64,000 nucleotides of DNA from Pseudomonas sp. KU43P (GTDB lineage Bacteria; Pseudomonadota; Gammaproteobacteria; Pseudomonadales; Pseudomonadaceae). The stretch is from NCBI RefSeq assembly GCF_033095865.1, contig NZ_AP019365.1, positions 4,437,501-4,501,500 on the forward strand, in the 5' to 3' direction. Below, one piece after another: positions 35,226 through 43,567 of this stretch. The translations under genes and the position numbers were made by a program. Within the stretch, counting starts at the first letter, position 1. Each line of letters starts with the position of its first letter. The notes under the pieces are model-generated. The model saw nothing but the letters and a program-made list of their open reading frames with translations, was not told the DNA's origin and did not search any database.

Positions 35226-36176
35226 ATGAAACCTGAAGTTCTGCAACTGAGCCCGATCCTCATCCCGCACATTCGCGAGCGACTCGAAGCACTGTTCACC
35301 GTGCACCGTTACTACGAACAGGCCGACAAGGACGCCTGCCTCAACACGCATGGCGGCAACATCCGTGGCGTTATCACCGGCGGCCACACCGGCATCAGCC
35401 GGGCACTGATGGCGCGCCTGCCGAAACTGGAAGTGGTGGCCGTCAACGGCGTCGGCACCGATGCGGTGGACCTGGCCTATGCCCGCGATCGCGGCATCCA
35501 GGTTACCGCCACCCTCGGCGCCCTCACCGAGGACGTCGCCGACCTCGCCATCGGCCTGTTGATCGGCGTTTGCCGTGGGCTGTGCACGGGCGACCGTTTC
35601 GTCCGCGCCGGCCACTGGGCCACCAGCGCCACGCCATTGGCCCCGCTACCACTGGCGCGCCAGGTATCGGGCATGCGCGTGGGTATTGTCGGCATGGGCC
35701 GGGTCGGACGCGCAGTGGCACAGCGTGCGGCGGCATTCGGTTGCCCGATTCGCTACACCGACCTGCAGGCACTGGATGTGCCTTACGGGTTCGAGGCAGA
35801 TCTTGCGCAACTGGCCCGCGATAGCGATGCGTTGATCCTGGCCGCTGCGGCAGACAAGGGGGAGGCGCTGGTCAATCGAGAGATCCTGCGGGCACTGGGG
35901 CCAGAGGGTTACCTGATCAACATTGCACGCGGCAAGCTGGTGGATGAACCGGCATTGATCGCCGCACTGCAAGCAGGCGAAATCGCAGGCGCTGCGCTGG
36001 ATGTGTTTGCCGATGAACCGCGGGCGCCGCAAGCGCTATTCGAGCGTGAAGATGTGGTGCTGCAACCGCACCGTGCCAGTGCCACGGTACAGACCCGCAC
36101 ACGCATGGGGGAAATGGTGGTAGCCAGCCTGGTGGATGTCTTTGCCGGGCGCGAACCGCAAGGCCTGGTGATCTAG
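35226..36176 (+). CDS. D-isomer-specific 2-hydroxyacid dehydrogenase
   Basis: 316 aa. The Rossmann motif is VGIVGMGRVG (about residues 157-166). The catalytic Arg lies in NIARGKLVDE, Glu in DVFADEP and His in QPHRASA. This matches the hydroxypyruvate/glyoxylate reductase branch. It starts 23 bases after the SDR stop and is the last gene of the cluster. It may reduce pyruvate, glyoxylate or hydroxypyruvate released by the pathway. Confidence 0.9.
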   Translation: MKPEVLQLSPILIPHIRERLEALFTVHRYYEQADKDACLNTHGGNIRGVITGGHTGISRALMARLPKLEVVAVNGVGTDAVDLAYARDRGIQVTATLGALTEDVADLAIGLLIGVCRGLCTGDRFVRAGHWATSATPLAPLPLARQVSGMRVGIVGMGRVGRAVAQRAAAFGCPIRYTDLQALDVPYGFEADLAQLARDSDALILAAAADKGEALVNREILRALGPEGYLINIARGKLVDEPALIAALQAGEIAGAALDVFADEPRAPQALFEREDVVLQPHRASATVQTRTRMGEMVVASLVDVFAGREPQGLVI

Positions 36177-36187
36177 GTAGTCTGCGC

Positions 36188-36267
36188 GGGCCCTGTCGCC
36201 GGCAAGCCGGCTCCCACAGTGAAGCGGTCAAGATCTCTGTGGGAGCCGGCTTGCCGGCGATCAAGCC
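36188..36267. repeat. REP pair (inverted)
   Basis: Opposed REP cores lie between the convergent hydroxyacid dehydrogenase and nirD genes. Confidence 0.9.
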
Positions 36268-36279
36268 ACCGCAGTCGCA

Positions 36280-36642
36280 TCACCCCAGCGCCACTTCCAC
36301 TGCCTCCCCATTCATCCGCACCGGCCACACCCGCAACCTTTGCCCGGCATCCTCCAGGCACACTCCGCTCTGCAAGCTGAAATGCTGCTTGTACAGCGGC
36401 GCCGCCACCACCAGTTCACCCTGCAGGCTGCCCACCAATCCGCGACCGATGATGTTGGCCCCTGAGCATGGGTCGCGGTTGTCCACCGCGTACAGGCGCT
36501 GCTCCAGACCCGGCAGGTAGAACACCGCCACCTGGGTACCGGCCAGCCACACCACCACGCCAGAGTCGGCTACCAGGTCATCGGCCAGGCACACCGCTTG
36601 CCAGTTTTCCTGAGTTTTCACTGCAGCATTGGACAGGTTCAT
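36280..36642 (-). CDS. nirD: Assimilatory nitrite reductase small subunit NirD
   Basis: 120 aa. Rieske-like fold of the NirD type: the positions that hold cluster ligands in true Rieske proteins are altered (NRDPCSGANIIGRGLVG, PLYKQHFSLQSG), as is normal for NirD, which carries no iron-sulfur cluster. It works with NirB to reduce nitrite to ammonium in the cytoplasm. It has an AGGAGG site, and its ATG overlaps the nirB stop by one base (TGATG). Confidence 0.93.
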   Translation of the reverse strand: MNLSNAAVKTQENWQAVCLADDLVADSGVVVWLAGTQVAVFYLPGLEQRLYAVDNRDPCSGANIIGRGLVGSLQGELVVAAPLYKQHFSLQSGVCLEDAGQRLRVWPVRMNGEAVEVALG

Positions 36643-39191
36643 CACACAGCCTCCTCGGTGGTTGGAATCAAGTGCAGGGGCGCAGCAGGCCGGCGCTGTT
36701 CGCGTTCGCGCACGAAGTGCACGTCCGGGTCGGCGCGCCGGTCGTTGACGAAGGTACGGAAGCGCTTGAGCTTCTCGGGGTCGTTGAGGGCGTTGGCCCA
36801 CTCGCATTCGTACTGGTCGACCACATGCTGCATCTGCGACTCCAGCTCGGCGCCCAGGCCCAGGCTGTCCTCGAGGATCACCTGCTTGAGGTACTCCAGG
36901 CCACCGTCCAGGCTTTCGCGCCACACCGAAGTGCGCTGCAGTTTGTCGGCAGTGCGGATGTAGAACATCAGCACGCGGTCGATCAGGCGCACCAGGGTCT
37001 CGTCATCCAGGTCGGTGGCGAACAGCTCGGCGTGGCGCGGGCGCATGCCGCCGTTACCGCAGATGTACAGGTTCCAGCCCTTGTCGGTGGCGATCACGCC
37101 GATGTCCTTGCTCTGCGCCTCGGCGCATTCGCGGGTGCAGCCGGACACCGCGAACTTGAGCTTGTGCGGGCTGCGCAGGCCTTTGTAGCGGTCCTCCAGG
37201 CGCAGGGCCATGCCGACACTGTCCTGCACGCCGTAGCGGCACCAGGTGCTGCCCACACAGGATTTCACCGTGCGCGTCGACTTGCCATAGGCGTGGCCGG
37301 TCTCGAAGCCGGCTTCGATCAGCTCGCCCCAGATCAGCGGCAATTCGTGCAACTGGGCGCCGAACAGATCGATGCGCTGGCCGCCGGTGATCTTGGTGTA
37401 GAGATCGTACTTCTTCGCCACCTGGCCGATCACGATCAGCTTGTCCGGGGTGATTTCACCACCGGGGATGCGCGGCACCACCGAGTAAGTGCCGTTCTTC
37501 TGCATGTTGGCCATGAAGGTGTCGTTGGTGTCCTGCAGCGGCACCAGCGCCGGGTCCATGATCGGCTGGTTCCAGCACGAGGCGAGGATCGAGCCCACGG
37601 CCGGCTTGCAGATGTCGCAACCCACGTGCCCTTTGCCGTGGCGTTCGAGCAGGTCGTTGAAGGTGCGAATGCCCTCGACCCTTACCAGCCCGTAGAGCTC
37701 CTGGCGGGTGTAGGCGAAGTGCTCGCACAGGCTTTTGTCCACGGTCACGCCGCGGGCCGTCAGTTCATGCTCGAAGACCTGCTTGAGCAACGCTGCGCAA
37801 CCACCGCAGCCGGTAGCCGCCTTGGTGCAGCCCTTGACCGCGGCGAGGTCGCCGCACCCCCCGTCGATGGCGGCGCACACTGCCCCTTTGCTGACGTTGT
37901 GGCACGAGCAGATGGTCGCGCTGTCGGGCAGCGCGTCGGCGCCCAGGGCCGGCGCACCGCCACTTTGCGGGAGAATCAAGGCGGCCGGGTCGGCCGGCAG
38001 GGCGATGCCGTTCTGGGCGTATTGCAGCAAGGTGTCGTAGTAGCTGTTGTCGCCGACCAGCACCGCGCCAAGCACACGCTTGCCGCTGGCATCCACCACC
38101 AAGCGGCGGTAGGCGCTGTTGGCCTCGTCGATGAAGCGATAGCTGCGTGCGCCCGGCGTGGCGCCGTGGGCGTCGCCGATGGAGCCGACGTCCACGCCCA
38201 GCAGCTTGAGCTTGGTCGACATGTCGGCGCCGTTGAATTCCCCGCAGGCCTCGCCCAGCAGCAGCGCCGCCAGGTTGCGCGCCATGCTGTAGCCAGGGGC
38301 GACCAAGCCGAACACGCTGCCGTTCCACGAGGCGCATTCGCCGATGGCGAAGATGCGCGGGTCGCTGGTGCGGCATTGGTCGTCGATCACCACGCCACCG
38401 CGCGCCGCGATTTCCAGGCCGCTGGCGCGCCCCAGTGCGTCCTGCGGGCGAATGCCGGCAGAGAACACGATCAGGTCGGTTTCCAGGTGTTCACCACCGT
38501 CGAAGTTCATGCGGTAGCGGTGCTGTTCGCCGGCGCTGATCGACTGCGTGGCCCGCGACAGGTGCACGCCTACGCCAAGGGCTTCGATCTGCGCCTTGAG
38601 CGCCGCCCCGCCCTCGCCATCGAGCTGCACCGGCATCAGCCGTGGGGCGAACTCCACCACATGGGCTTCCAGGCCCAGCGACTTGAGCGCGTTGGCCGCC
38701 TCCAGGCCCAGCAGGCCACCACCCACCACCACGCCACGGCGGGCAGCGCTGGCAGCGGCACGGATGGCGTCAAGGTCGTCGAGGGTGCGGTAGACCAGGC
38801 GGGCATTGCCGCTGGAGCCTTCGAACGGTGGTACGAACGGGTATGAGCCGGTGGCCAGGATCAGCTGGTCGTAGCCGTAGCGGCCTTCGGCGGTGATCAC
38901 CTGGCAACGCTCGCGGTCGATTTCCAGCACCGCTTCACCCAGGTGCAGGTGTACGCCGCTGTCGCCGTAGAAGTCCGGCCCGCACAGGGCCAGGGTTTCG
39001 GCACAGCTGCCGCCGAAGTATTCGGACAGGTGCACACGGTCGTAGGCGCGCTGGCGCTCTTCGCCGAACACGCGCACTTCGAAGCGCGCCAGCGCGCTGC
39101 GTTCGACCAGTTGCTCGACGCAATGGTGGCCGACCATGCCGTTGCCGACGATGATCAGTCGCTCTCGTTGCCTGCTCGCTGTTGCCTTCAT
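36642..39191 (-). CDS. nirB: Assimilatory NAD(P)H nitrite reductase large subunit NirB
   Basis: 849 aa. In order: an FAD/NAD(P)-binding reductase domain (GNGMVGHHCVEQL near the start, ATGSYPFVPPFEG, GGGLLGLEAA), a BFD-like [2Fe-2S] domain (CSCHNVSKGAVC, then CTKAATGCGGC), and the siroheme/[4Fe-4S] catalytic half (CVGSTWCRYG, SGCTRECAEA). It reduces nitrite to ammonium. ATG 39191 is used rather than an in-frame start six codons upstream. Expression appears to depend on a sigma-54 promoter (39315-39330) and a leader with NasT-type hairpins and a terminator. Confidence 0.96.
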   Translation of the reverse strand: MKATASRQRERLIIVGNGMVGHHCVEQLVERSALARFEVRVFGEERQRAYDRVHLSEYFGGSCAETLALCGPDFYGDSGVHLHLGEAVLEIDRERCQVITAEGRYGYDQLILATGSYPFVPPFEGSSGNARLVYRTLDDLDAIRAAASAARRGVVVGGGLLGLEAANALKSLGLEAHVVEFAPRLMPVQLDGEGGAALKAQIEALGVGVHLSRATQSISAGEQHRYRMNFDGGEHLETDLIVFSAGIRPQDALGRASGLEIAARGGVVIDDQCRTSDPRIFAIGECASWNGSVFGLVAPGYSMARNLAALLLGEACGEFNGADMSTKLKLLGVDVGSIGDAHGATPGARSYRFIDEANSAYRRLVVDASGKRVLGAVLVGDNSYYDTLLQYAQNGIALPADPAALILPQSGGAPALGADALPDSATICSCHNVSKGAVCAAIDGGCGDLAAVKGCTKAATGCGGCAALLKQVFEHELTARGVTVDKSLCEHFAYTRQELYGLVRVEGIRTFNDLLERHGKGHVGCDICKPAVGSILASCWNQPIMDPALVPLQDTNDTFMANMQKNGTYSVVPRIPGGEITPDKLIVIGQVAKKYDLYTKITGGQRIDLFGAQLHELPLIWGELIEAGFETGHAYGKSTRTVKSCVGSTWCRYGVQDSVGMALRLEDRYKGLRSPHKLKFAVSGCTRECAEAQSKDIGVIATDKGWNLYICGNGGMRPRHAELFATDLDDETLVRLIDRVLMFYIRTADKLQRTSVWRESLDGGLEYLKQVILEDSLGLGAELESQMQHVVDQYECEWANALNDPEKLKRFRTFVNDRRADPDVHFVREREQRRPAAPLHLIPTTEEAV

Positions 39192-39207
39192 ATGCCGATC
39201 CTCGATC

Positions 39208-39242
39208 AAAAAAAAAGCGCCTGGAGCCGAAGCTCCAGGCGC
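39208..39242 (-). terminator. Leader terminator (attenuator) of nirB
   Basis: An 11-bp perfect stem (GCGCCTGGAGC) with a four-base loop is followed by nine Ts on the minus strand, only 16 bases before the nirB start codon. It would stop nirB transcription unless prevented. Its first arm overlaps hexaloop hairpin 2. Confidence 0.88.
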
Positions 39243-39290
39243 CTTTGCCTGTATTCATCACGGTGTGCCCGGGTTGATCGCCATTGACCA
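39236..39290 (-). promoter_or_regulatory. NasT (ANTAR) antitermination element of nirB
   Basis: Two short hairpins on the minus strand have six-base loops with A at position 1 and G at position 4. Hairpin 1 (39275-39290) is TGGTC-AATGGC-GATCA; hairpin 2 (39236-39251) is CAGGC-AAAGGC-GCCTG. Hairpin 2 shares bases with the terminator stem, so the two cannot form together. This is the RNA pattern recognised by ANTAR proteins such as NasT. NasS and NasT are not encoded in this window. Confidence 0.8.
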
Positions 39291-39314
39291 GGGGGCTAGT
39301 TGTAGGGGAGATGT

Positions 39315-39330
39315 AGCAGGGACTGTGCCA
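39315..39330 (-). promoter_or_regulatory. Sigma-54 promoter of nirBD
   Basis: TGGCACAGTCCCTGCT on the minus strand fits the -24/-12 consensus (TGGCAC-N5-TTGC) with correct spacing. The predicted transcript start is near 39303, giving a leader of about 110 bases. Confidence 0.82.
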
Positions 39331-39345
39331 AATGGGTTGTCGGGG

Positions 39346-39446
39346 CTGGCCCTATCGCCGGCAAGCCGGCTCCCACAGGGGCGGCAGCGTTATCGGGGCC
39401 GGTGGTGTACCTGTGGGAGCCGCCTTGCCAGCGATGGGGCCAGCCC
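39346..39446. repeat. REP pair (inverted)
   Basis: Opposed REP cores lie between nasA and the nirB promoter, inside the 300-base gap 39192-39491. Confidence 0.88.
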
Positions 39447-39453
39447 ACCCAAC

Positions 39454-39468
39454 GCACATTCAAGGTGC
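39454..39468. promoter_or_regulatory. Candidate NtrC-binding site upstream of nirB
   Basis: GCACATTCAAGGTGC fits the GCAC-N7-GTGC pattern of NtrC sites and lies about 125 bases upstream of the sigma-54 promoter, a usual enhancer distance. Confidence 0.5.
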
Positions 39469-39491
39469 AACGCTCCCCATCCTGGGGCAGC

Positions 39492-42400
39492 TCAGTACAC
39501 ATCCCGCCGATAACGCTTGGCCTTGCCCAGCGCGTCCATGTAGGCATCGACATCCACGCCCCCATGCTCGGCAATGATCCCGCGCAGCGCCGCATCCACA
39601 TCCTTGGCCATGCGCTCGGCATCACCACAGACATAGAAGCAGGCCCCCGCCTCCAGCCATTGCCACACCTGCGCCCCCTGCTCGCGCAGGCGCTGTTGCA
39701 CATAGATCTTCTCGGCCTGGTCACGTGAAAATGCCGTGTCCAGGCGCAAGTGCCCGGTTGCCTGCCAGGCCTGCAACTGTTCTTGATAATAGAAATCGGT
39801 GGCTGCGTGCTGCTCGCCGAAGAACAACCAGTTGCCCCCCGTGCCTCCGCGCGCCTCGCGCTCTTCGAGGAAGGCCCGGAACGGCGCGATACCGGTACCG
39901 GGGCCGACCATGATCACCGGCACGCTGTCGTCCTCTGGCAAGCGAAAGTGCTTCGACACCTGCGGGAAGATCGCCACCTCCAGCGCCCGGTCGGCCAAGA
40001 ATGTCGAACACACCCCTTTGCGCTCGCCGTAGCGCACCGTGGAAACGGTCAGGTGCACCTGCTGCGGGTGAGCCAATGGGCTGGAGCTGATCGAGTACAG
40101 ACGCGGCTGCAACGGCTTGAGCAAGGCGAGCCAATCGGCCAATGGCCGTTGCTGGGGGAATGCGCGCAGGACATCGACCAGTTGCCGACCCCATAGCCAC
40201 TGCTGCAGCTCTGCCTTGCATTCCGGTTGCAGCAGGCGTTGCAGGTCGGCGGACTGCGCGCCGAAGGCCTGCAGTTGCTGCGGTGTCACCTTGGCGATCT
40301 CCAGGTGCGCTTGCAGGGCGATCGCCAGGGGCATGGGCGGCTCGCCCTTGAGCTCGACCAGGGTCTGGCCGTCAAGCTGCATCAGGGTCAGCAGCTCCTC
40401 AACCAACGCCGGGCAGTTGCGCGGCCACACGCCAAGGGCGTCGCCGGCGGCATAGGTGAAATCGCTGCCGGACAAGTCGAACACCAGTTGCCGGGTTTCC
40501 TTGCTGGCGCCCGGCCCGTTGAGCAGACGGTTTTCCAGCAAGCGGGCCGTAAAGGGTTGCTGCCTGCTGTAGCCGGCGGTGGGCTCACTGACAGGCTGCG
40601 ACGTAGCCTCCGCGCCCAGTGCGGGCAGCAAGGCGTCGAGCCAGCTGGCGAATGCGGCGTCGTAATCCGGCTCGCAGTCGACCCGTGGCAGCAGGCGCTG
40701 CCCGCCCAGTTCGGCCAGGCGCTGGTCGAGCTTGCGGCCGAAGCCGCAGAACTGGTCGTAGCTGGAGTCACCCAGGGCCAGCACGGCATAAGGCAAAGCC
40801 GTGCAAACGTCATCCTGCTCACTTTGCAGTGCCTGCCAGAACTTCGCGGCGCTGTCCGGTGCATCGCCGTCGCCAAAGGTACTGGCGATCAGCAACACGC
40901 TAGCGGCACCTTGCAGCTGTCGCGGACTGACCGCTTCCAGGCAACCGAGCTGGACCTCCAGGCCTGCGCCATGCAAACGTTCGGCACAGCGTTCGGCCAA
41001 GGCCTCGCCATTGCCGGTCTGCGAGGCCCACAGCACCTGGTGAGCAGCCGCCATGGCTGGCGTGGCAGGTGCCGTGGCGGCGCTCAGGTCGAGGGCGTCG
41101 ATGCGCTCACCGGCAACGCGTTCCAGGGCCACGGCGCAGTGTTTGAACGCCGGCTGCAGCGATAACGGGTCGACCGCATCGCAGGTCACGGCATTGATTG
41201 CCAACTGCTCGCCGATCACATCGTTCCAGTGGAACGGCGCGAAGCAGTTGCCGGGCATGACTCGATCGCTGACCCGCGCGGGCAGCACTGCCTGGCCCCG
41301 GCGCGAACGGATGGCCACCTGGTCCTTGTCGTGGATGCCCAGGCGTTGGGCATCCTCGGGATGCAGTTCGACGAAAGGGCCGGGCTCCAGCCTGTTCAGC
41401 GCCGGCACCTTGCCAGTCTTGGTCAGGGTGTGCCATTGGTGCTGCACGCGGCCGGTGTTGAGCACCAGCGGGAAGTCGGCATCGGGCAGTTCGGGCGCAG
41501 GCAGCCAGGGCCGAGCGAAGAAGCGCGCCTTGCCACTGGGCGTGGGAAACGCCAGCCTTGAAGGCTGGTTTTCGCTGCGGTAGCGAACCGGACTGCGGGC
41601 GTCGAGCCGGCCGGGGCCGCTAGGCCACTGACGAGGCTGGTGGCGCAGCTGGGTGTAGCTGATACCGCGCAGGTCGTAGCCAGTCTGCGGGTTGTCGAAG
41701 CGACGGATTTCGTCGAACACCGCCTCGGCATCGGGGTAATCGAAGGCATCGGCATAACCCATGGCGCACGCCACCCTGGCGATGATCTGCCAGTCCGCCA
41801 GGCTCTGCCCGGGGGCCTGAACGGCCTGCGGCATCAGCGTCAGGTTGCGCTCGCTGTTGATCATCACACCCTCGCCTTCGGCCCACAGCGCCGCGGGCAG
41901 GAGGATATCGGCGAAGCGGTTGGTTTCAGTGTCGAGGAAGGCGTCCTGGGTAATCACCAGCTCGGCCTGGCGCAGGCCGTCGATCACCTGCCGGCGGTTG
42001 GCGACACTGGCCACCGGGTTGCTGCAGATGATCCAGCAGGCTTTCACTTCGCCGGTTTTCATCTGCTCGAACAACGCCACCGTGCCTTCGCCACCCTCGC
42101 CGCGCAGGCTGTCGGGCGCCAGGCCCCACTGCGCCTCGACGAAGCGACGGTCGGCCTCGACCAGGGCCGAGCGCTGGCCCGGCAAGCCTGGGCCCATGTA
42201 GCCCATTTCGCGACCGCCCATGGCATTGGGCTGGCCGGTCAACGAGAACGGGCCGCTGCCTGGGCGGCAAATGGCGCCGGTGGCCAGGTGCAGGTTGCAG
42301 ATCGCATTGCTGAGCCAGGTGCCATGAACGCTCTGGTTCAGCCCCATGGTCCAGCAGCTCATCCATTCGCCTGCGGTGCCGATCCACTCGGCGGCCTGGC

Positions 42401-43229
42401 GGATGTCGGCTTCGCTCAGCCCGGTGATGGCGGCCACGCGCTCTGGGGCGTAGTCGTCGAGAAAGGCTGGCAGCTCACCCCACCCTTCAGTGTGCCGGGC
42501 GATGAAGTCGGGGGCAGTCTGGCCATTACGGTGCAACAGGTGCAGCAGACCGTTGAGCAGCGCCAGGTCGCTGCCAGGGCGCACCTGCAGGAAAAGGTCG
42601 GCCTTGTCGGCGGTGGCGGTGCGTCGCGGGTCGACGACGATCAGCTTCGCGCCGGCCTTTACCCGGTCGAGCAGACGCAGGAACAGGATCGGGTGACAGT
42701 CGGCCATGTTGGCGCCGATCACCAGAAACACGTCGGCGCGCTCGAAATCCTGGTAGCTGCCGGGTGGCCCATCGGCACCGAGCGACAGCTTGTAGCCGGC
42801 GCCGGCGCTGGCCATGCACAGGCGGGAGTTGCTTTCGATGTGGCGCGTGCGGATGAACCCTTTGGCCAGCTTGTTGGCCAGGTATTGCGCTTCCAGCGAC
42901 ATTTGCCCGGACACGTAGAGGGCCACGGCGTCAGGGCCGTGCTGGTCGATGATGCCGCGCAGGCGCTCGGCGGTCTGGGCGATGGCCTGGTCGAGGCTGC
43001 TGCGCACGGGTTCTTGGCCACGCTGCTGGCGGACGAACGCGGTTTCCATGCGGCCGGCTGCGGTCAACGGCACGTGGGCGGTGAGGCCTTTGGTGCACAG
43101 GCGGCCGAAGTTGCTCGGGTGCTGTTTGTCGCCGCTGATCTTGCTGACCTTGCCGTCGGCCACGTGCATGACGATGCCGCAACCGACGCCGCAATAGGGA
43201 CAGACGCTGCGTACTTCGCTGGTGGCCAT
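39492..43229 (-). CDS. nasA: Assimilatory nitrate reductase fused to a CysJ-like flavoprotein reductase
   Basis: 1245 aa. The N-terminal two-thirds is a molybdopterin guanine dinucleotide nitrate reductase with a [4Fe-4S] ligand set (C10PYC13GVGC17, and Cys in RLCTKG). A flavodoxin domain follows (VLWASQTGNGEALAE, about residue 720 on). The C-terminus is an FAD/NADPH reductase of the CysJ type (YSISSSPLAHP, VGPGTGIAPFRAFLEER, FGEQHAATDFYY). Electrons can therefore pass from NADPH through FAD and FMN to the Mo site in one chain, removing the need for a separate NasB or ferredoxin. The leader has its own sigma-54 promoter and antiterminator. Confidence 0.94.
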   Translation of the reverse strand: MATSEVRSVCPYCGVGCGIVMHVADGKVSKISGDKQHPSNFGRLCTKGLTAHVPLTAAGRMETAFVRQQRGQEPVRSSLDQAIAQTAERLRGIIDQHGPDAVALYVSGQMSLEAQYLANKLAKGFIRTRHIESNSRLCMASAGAGYKLSLGADGPPGSYQDFERADVFLVIGANMADCHPILFLRLLDRVKAGAKLIVVDPRRTATADKADLFLQVRPGSDLALLNGLLHLLHRNGQTAPDFIARHTEGWGELPAFLDDYAPERVAAITGLSEADIRQAAEWIGTAGEWMSCWTMGLNQSVHGTWLSNAICNLHLATGAICRPGSGPFSLTGQPNAMGGREMGYMGPGLPGQRSALVEADRRFVEAQWGLAPDSLRGEGGEGTVALFEQMKTGEVKACWIICSNPVASVANRRQVIDGLRQAELVITQDAFLDTETNRFADILLPAALWAEGEGVMINSERNLTLMPQAVQAPGQSLADWQIIARVACAMGYADAFDYPDAEAVFDEIRRFDNPQTGYDLRGISYTQLRHQPRQWPSGPGRLDARSPVRYRSENQPSRLAFPTPSGKARFFARPWLPAPELPDADFPLVLNTGRVQHQWHTLTKTGKVPALNRLEPGPFVELHPEDAQRLGIHDKDQVAIRSRRGQAVLPARVSDRVMPGNCFAPFHWNDVIGEQLAINAVTCDAVDPLSLQPAFKHCAVALERVAGERIDALDLSAATAPATPAMAAAHQVLWASQTGNGEALAERCAERLHGAGLEVQLGCLEAVSPRQLQGAASVLLIASTFGDGDAPDSAAKFWQALQSEQDDVCTALPYAVLALGDSSYDQFCGFGRKLDQRLAELGGQRLLPRVDCEPDYDAAFASWLDALLPALGAEATSQPVSEPTAGYSRQQPFTARLLENRLLNGPGASKETRQLVFDLSGSDFTYAAGDALGVWPRNCPALVEELLTLMQLDGQTLVELKGEPPMPLAIALQAHLEIAKVTPQQLQAFGAQSADLQRLLQPECKAELQQWLWGRQLVDVLRAFPQQRPLADWLALLKPLQPRLYSISSSPLAHPQQVHLTVSTVRYGERKGVCSTFLADRALEVAIFPQVSKHFRLPEDDSVPVIMVGPGTGIAPFRAFLEEREARGGTGGNWLFFGEQHAATDFYYQEQLQAWQATGHLRLDTAFSRDQAEKIYVQQRLREQGAQVWQWLEAGACFYVCGDAERMAKDVDAALRGIIAEHGGVDVDAYMDALGKAKRYRRDVY

Positions 43230-43251
43230 GGGGTGTCCTCTTCAGGCATGC

Positions 43252-43309
43252 AAAAAGGCGCCGGCTGCACCCGGCTTGCTGATGGCAAGCGGGGCAACAC
43301 GGCGCCTTT
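43252..43309 (-). terminator. Leader terminator (attenuator) of nasA
   Basis: Outer stem AAAGGCGCCG (43300-43309) pairs with CGGCGCCTTT (43254-43263) around an inner hairpin (GCTTGC-CATCA-GCAAGC), and Ts follow on the minus strand. It ends 23 bases before the nasA start codon. Confidence 0.82.
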
Positions 43310-43345
43310 GTCGTGAGATGTGCGGGCGATCGACGTTGACGGCCC
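43298..43345 (-). promoter_or_regulatory. NasT (ANTAR) antitermination element of nasA
   Basis: Hairpin 1 (43324-43345) has loop AACGTC on an eight-pair stem with one C-C mismatch. Hairpin 2 (43298-43315) is CACGAC-AAAGGC-GCCGTG with one A-C mismatch. Both loops have A1 and G4, and loop 2 is identical to loop 2 of the nirB leader. Hairpin 2 overlaps the terminator's first arm. Confidence 0.8.
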
Positions 43346-43360
43346 AGATGGGAGTCATTC

Positions 43361-43376
43361 AGCAAATAATGGGCCA
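43361..43376 (-). promoter_or_regulatory. Sigma-54 promoter of nasA
   Basis: TGGCCCATTATTTGCT on the minus strand fits the -24/-12 consensus with one change (TGGCCC for TGGCAC). The predicted start is near 43349, giving a leader of about 120 bases. Confidence 0.78.
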
Positions 43377-43383
43377 TCTGCAC

Positions 43384-43478
43384 GGGCCCTATCGCCGGCA
43401 AGCCGGCTCCCACAGCAATATCACGGTGTTTGAGGTTTGCGTTGTACCTGTGGGAGCCGGCTTGCCGGCGACAGGGCC
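43384..43478. repeat. REP pair (inverted)
   Basis: Opposed REP cores lie upstream of the nasA promoter. With the nasA leader it accounts for most of the 338-base gap 43230-43567. Confidence 0.9.
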
Positions 43479-43567
43479 ACAAGCCTCTGCGCACCATGCG
43501 GTGGCAGGCCCGGTGCCCATGGCGCTATGCTGGAGCAATTTCCAGCAAGAGCCATTACCCCCACCCC

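Noticed and set aside
36468..38846. 792-codon open frame antisense to nirB
   Set aside because: The high GC content leaves long antisense frames. NirB has all its cofactor motifs on the other strand, and the antisense product is His/Gln/Ala-rich with no domain.
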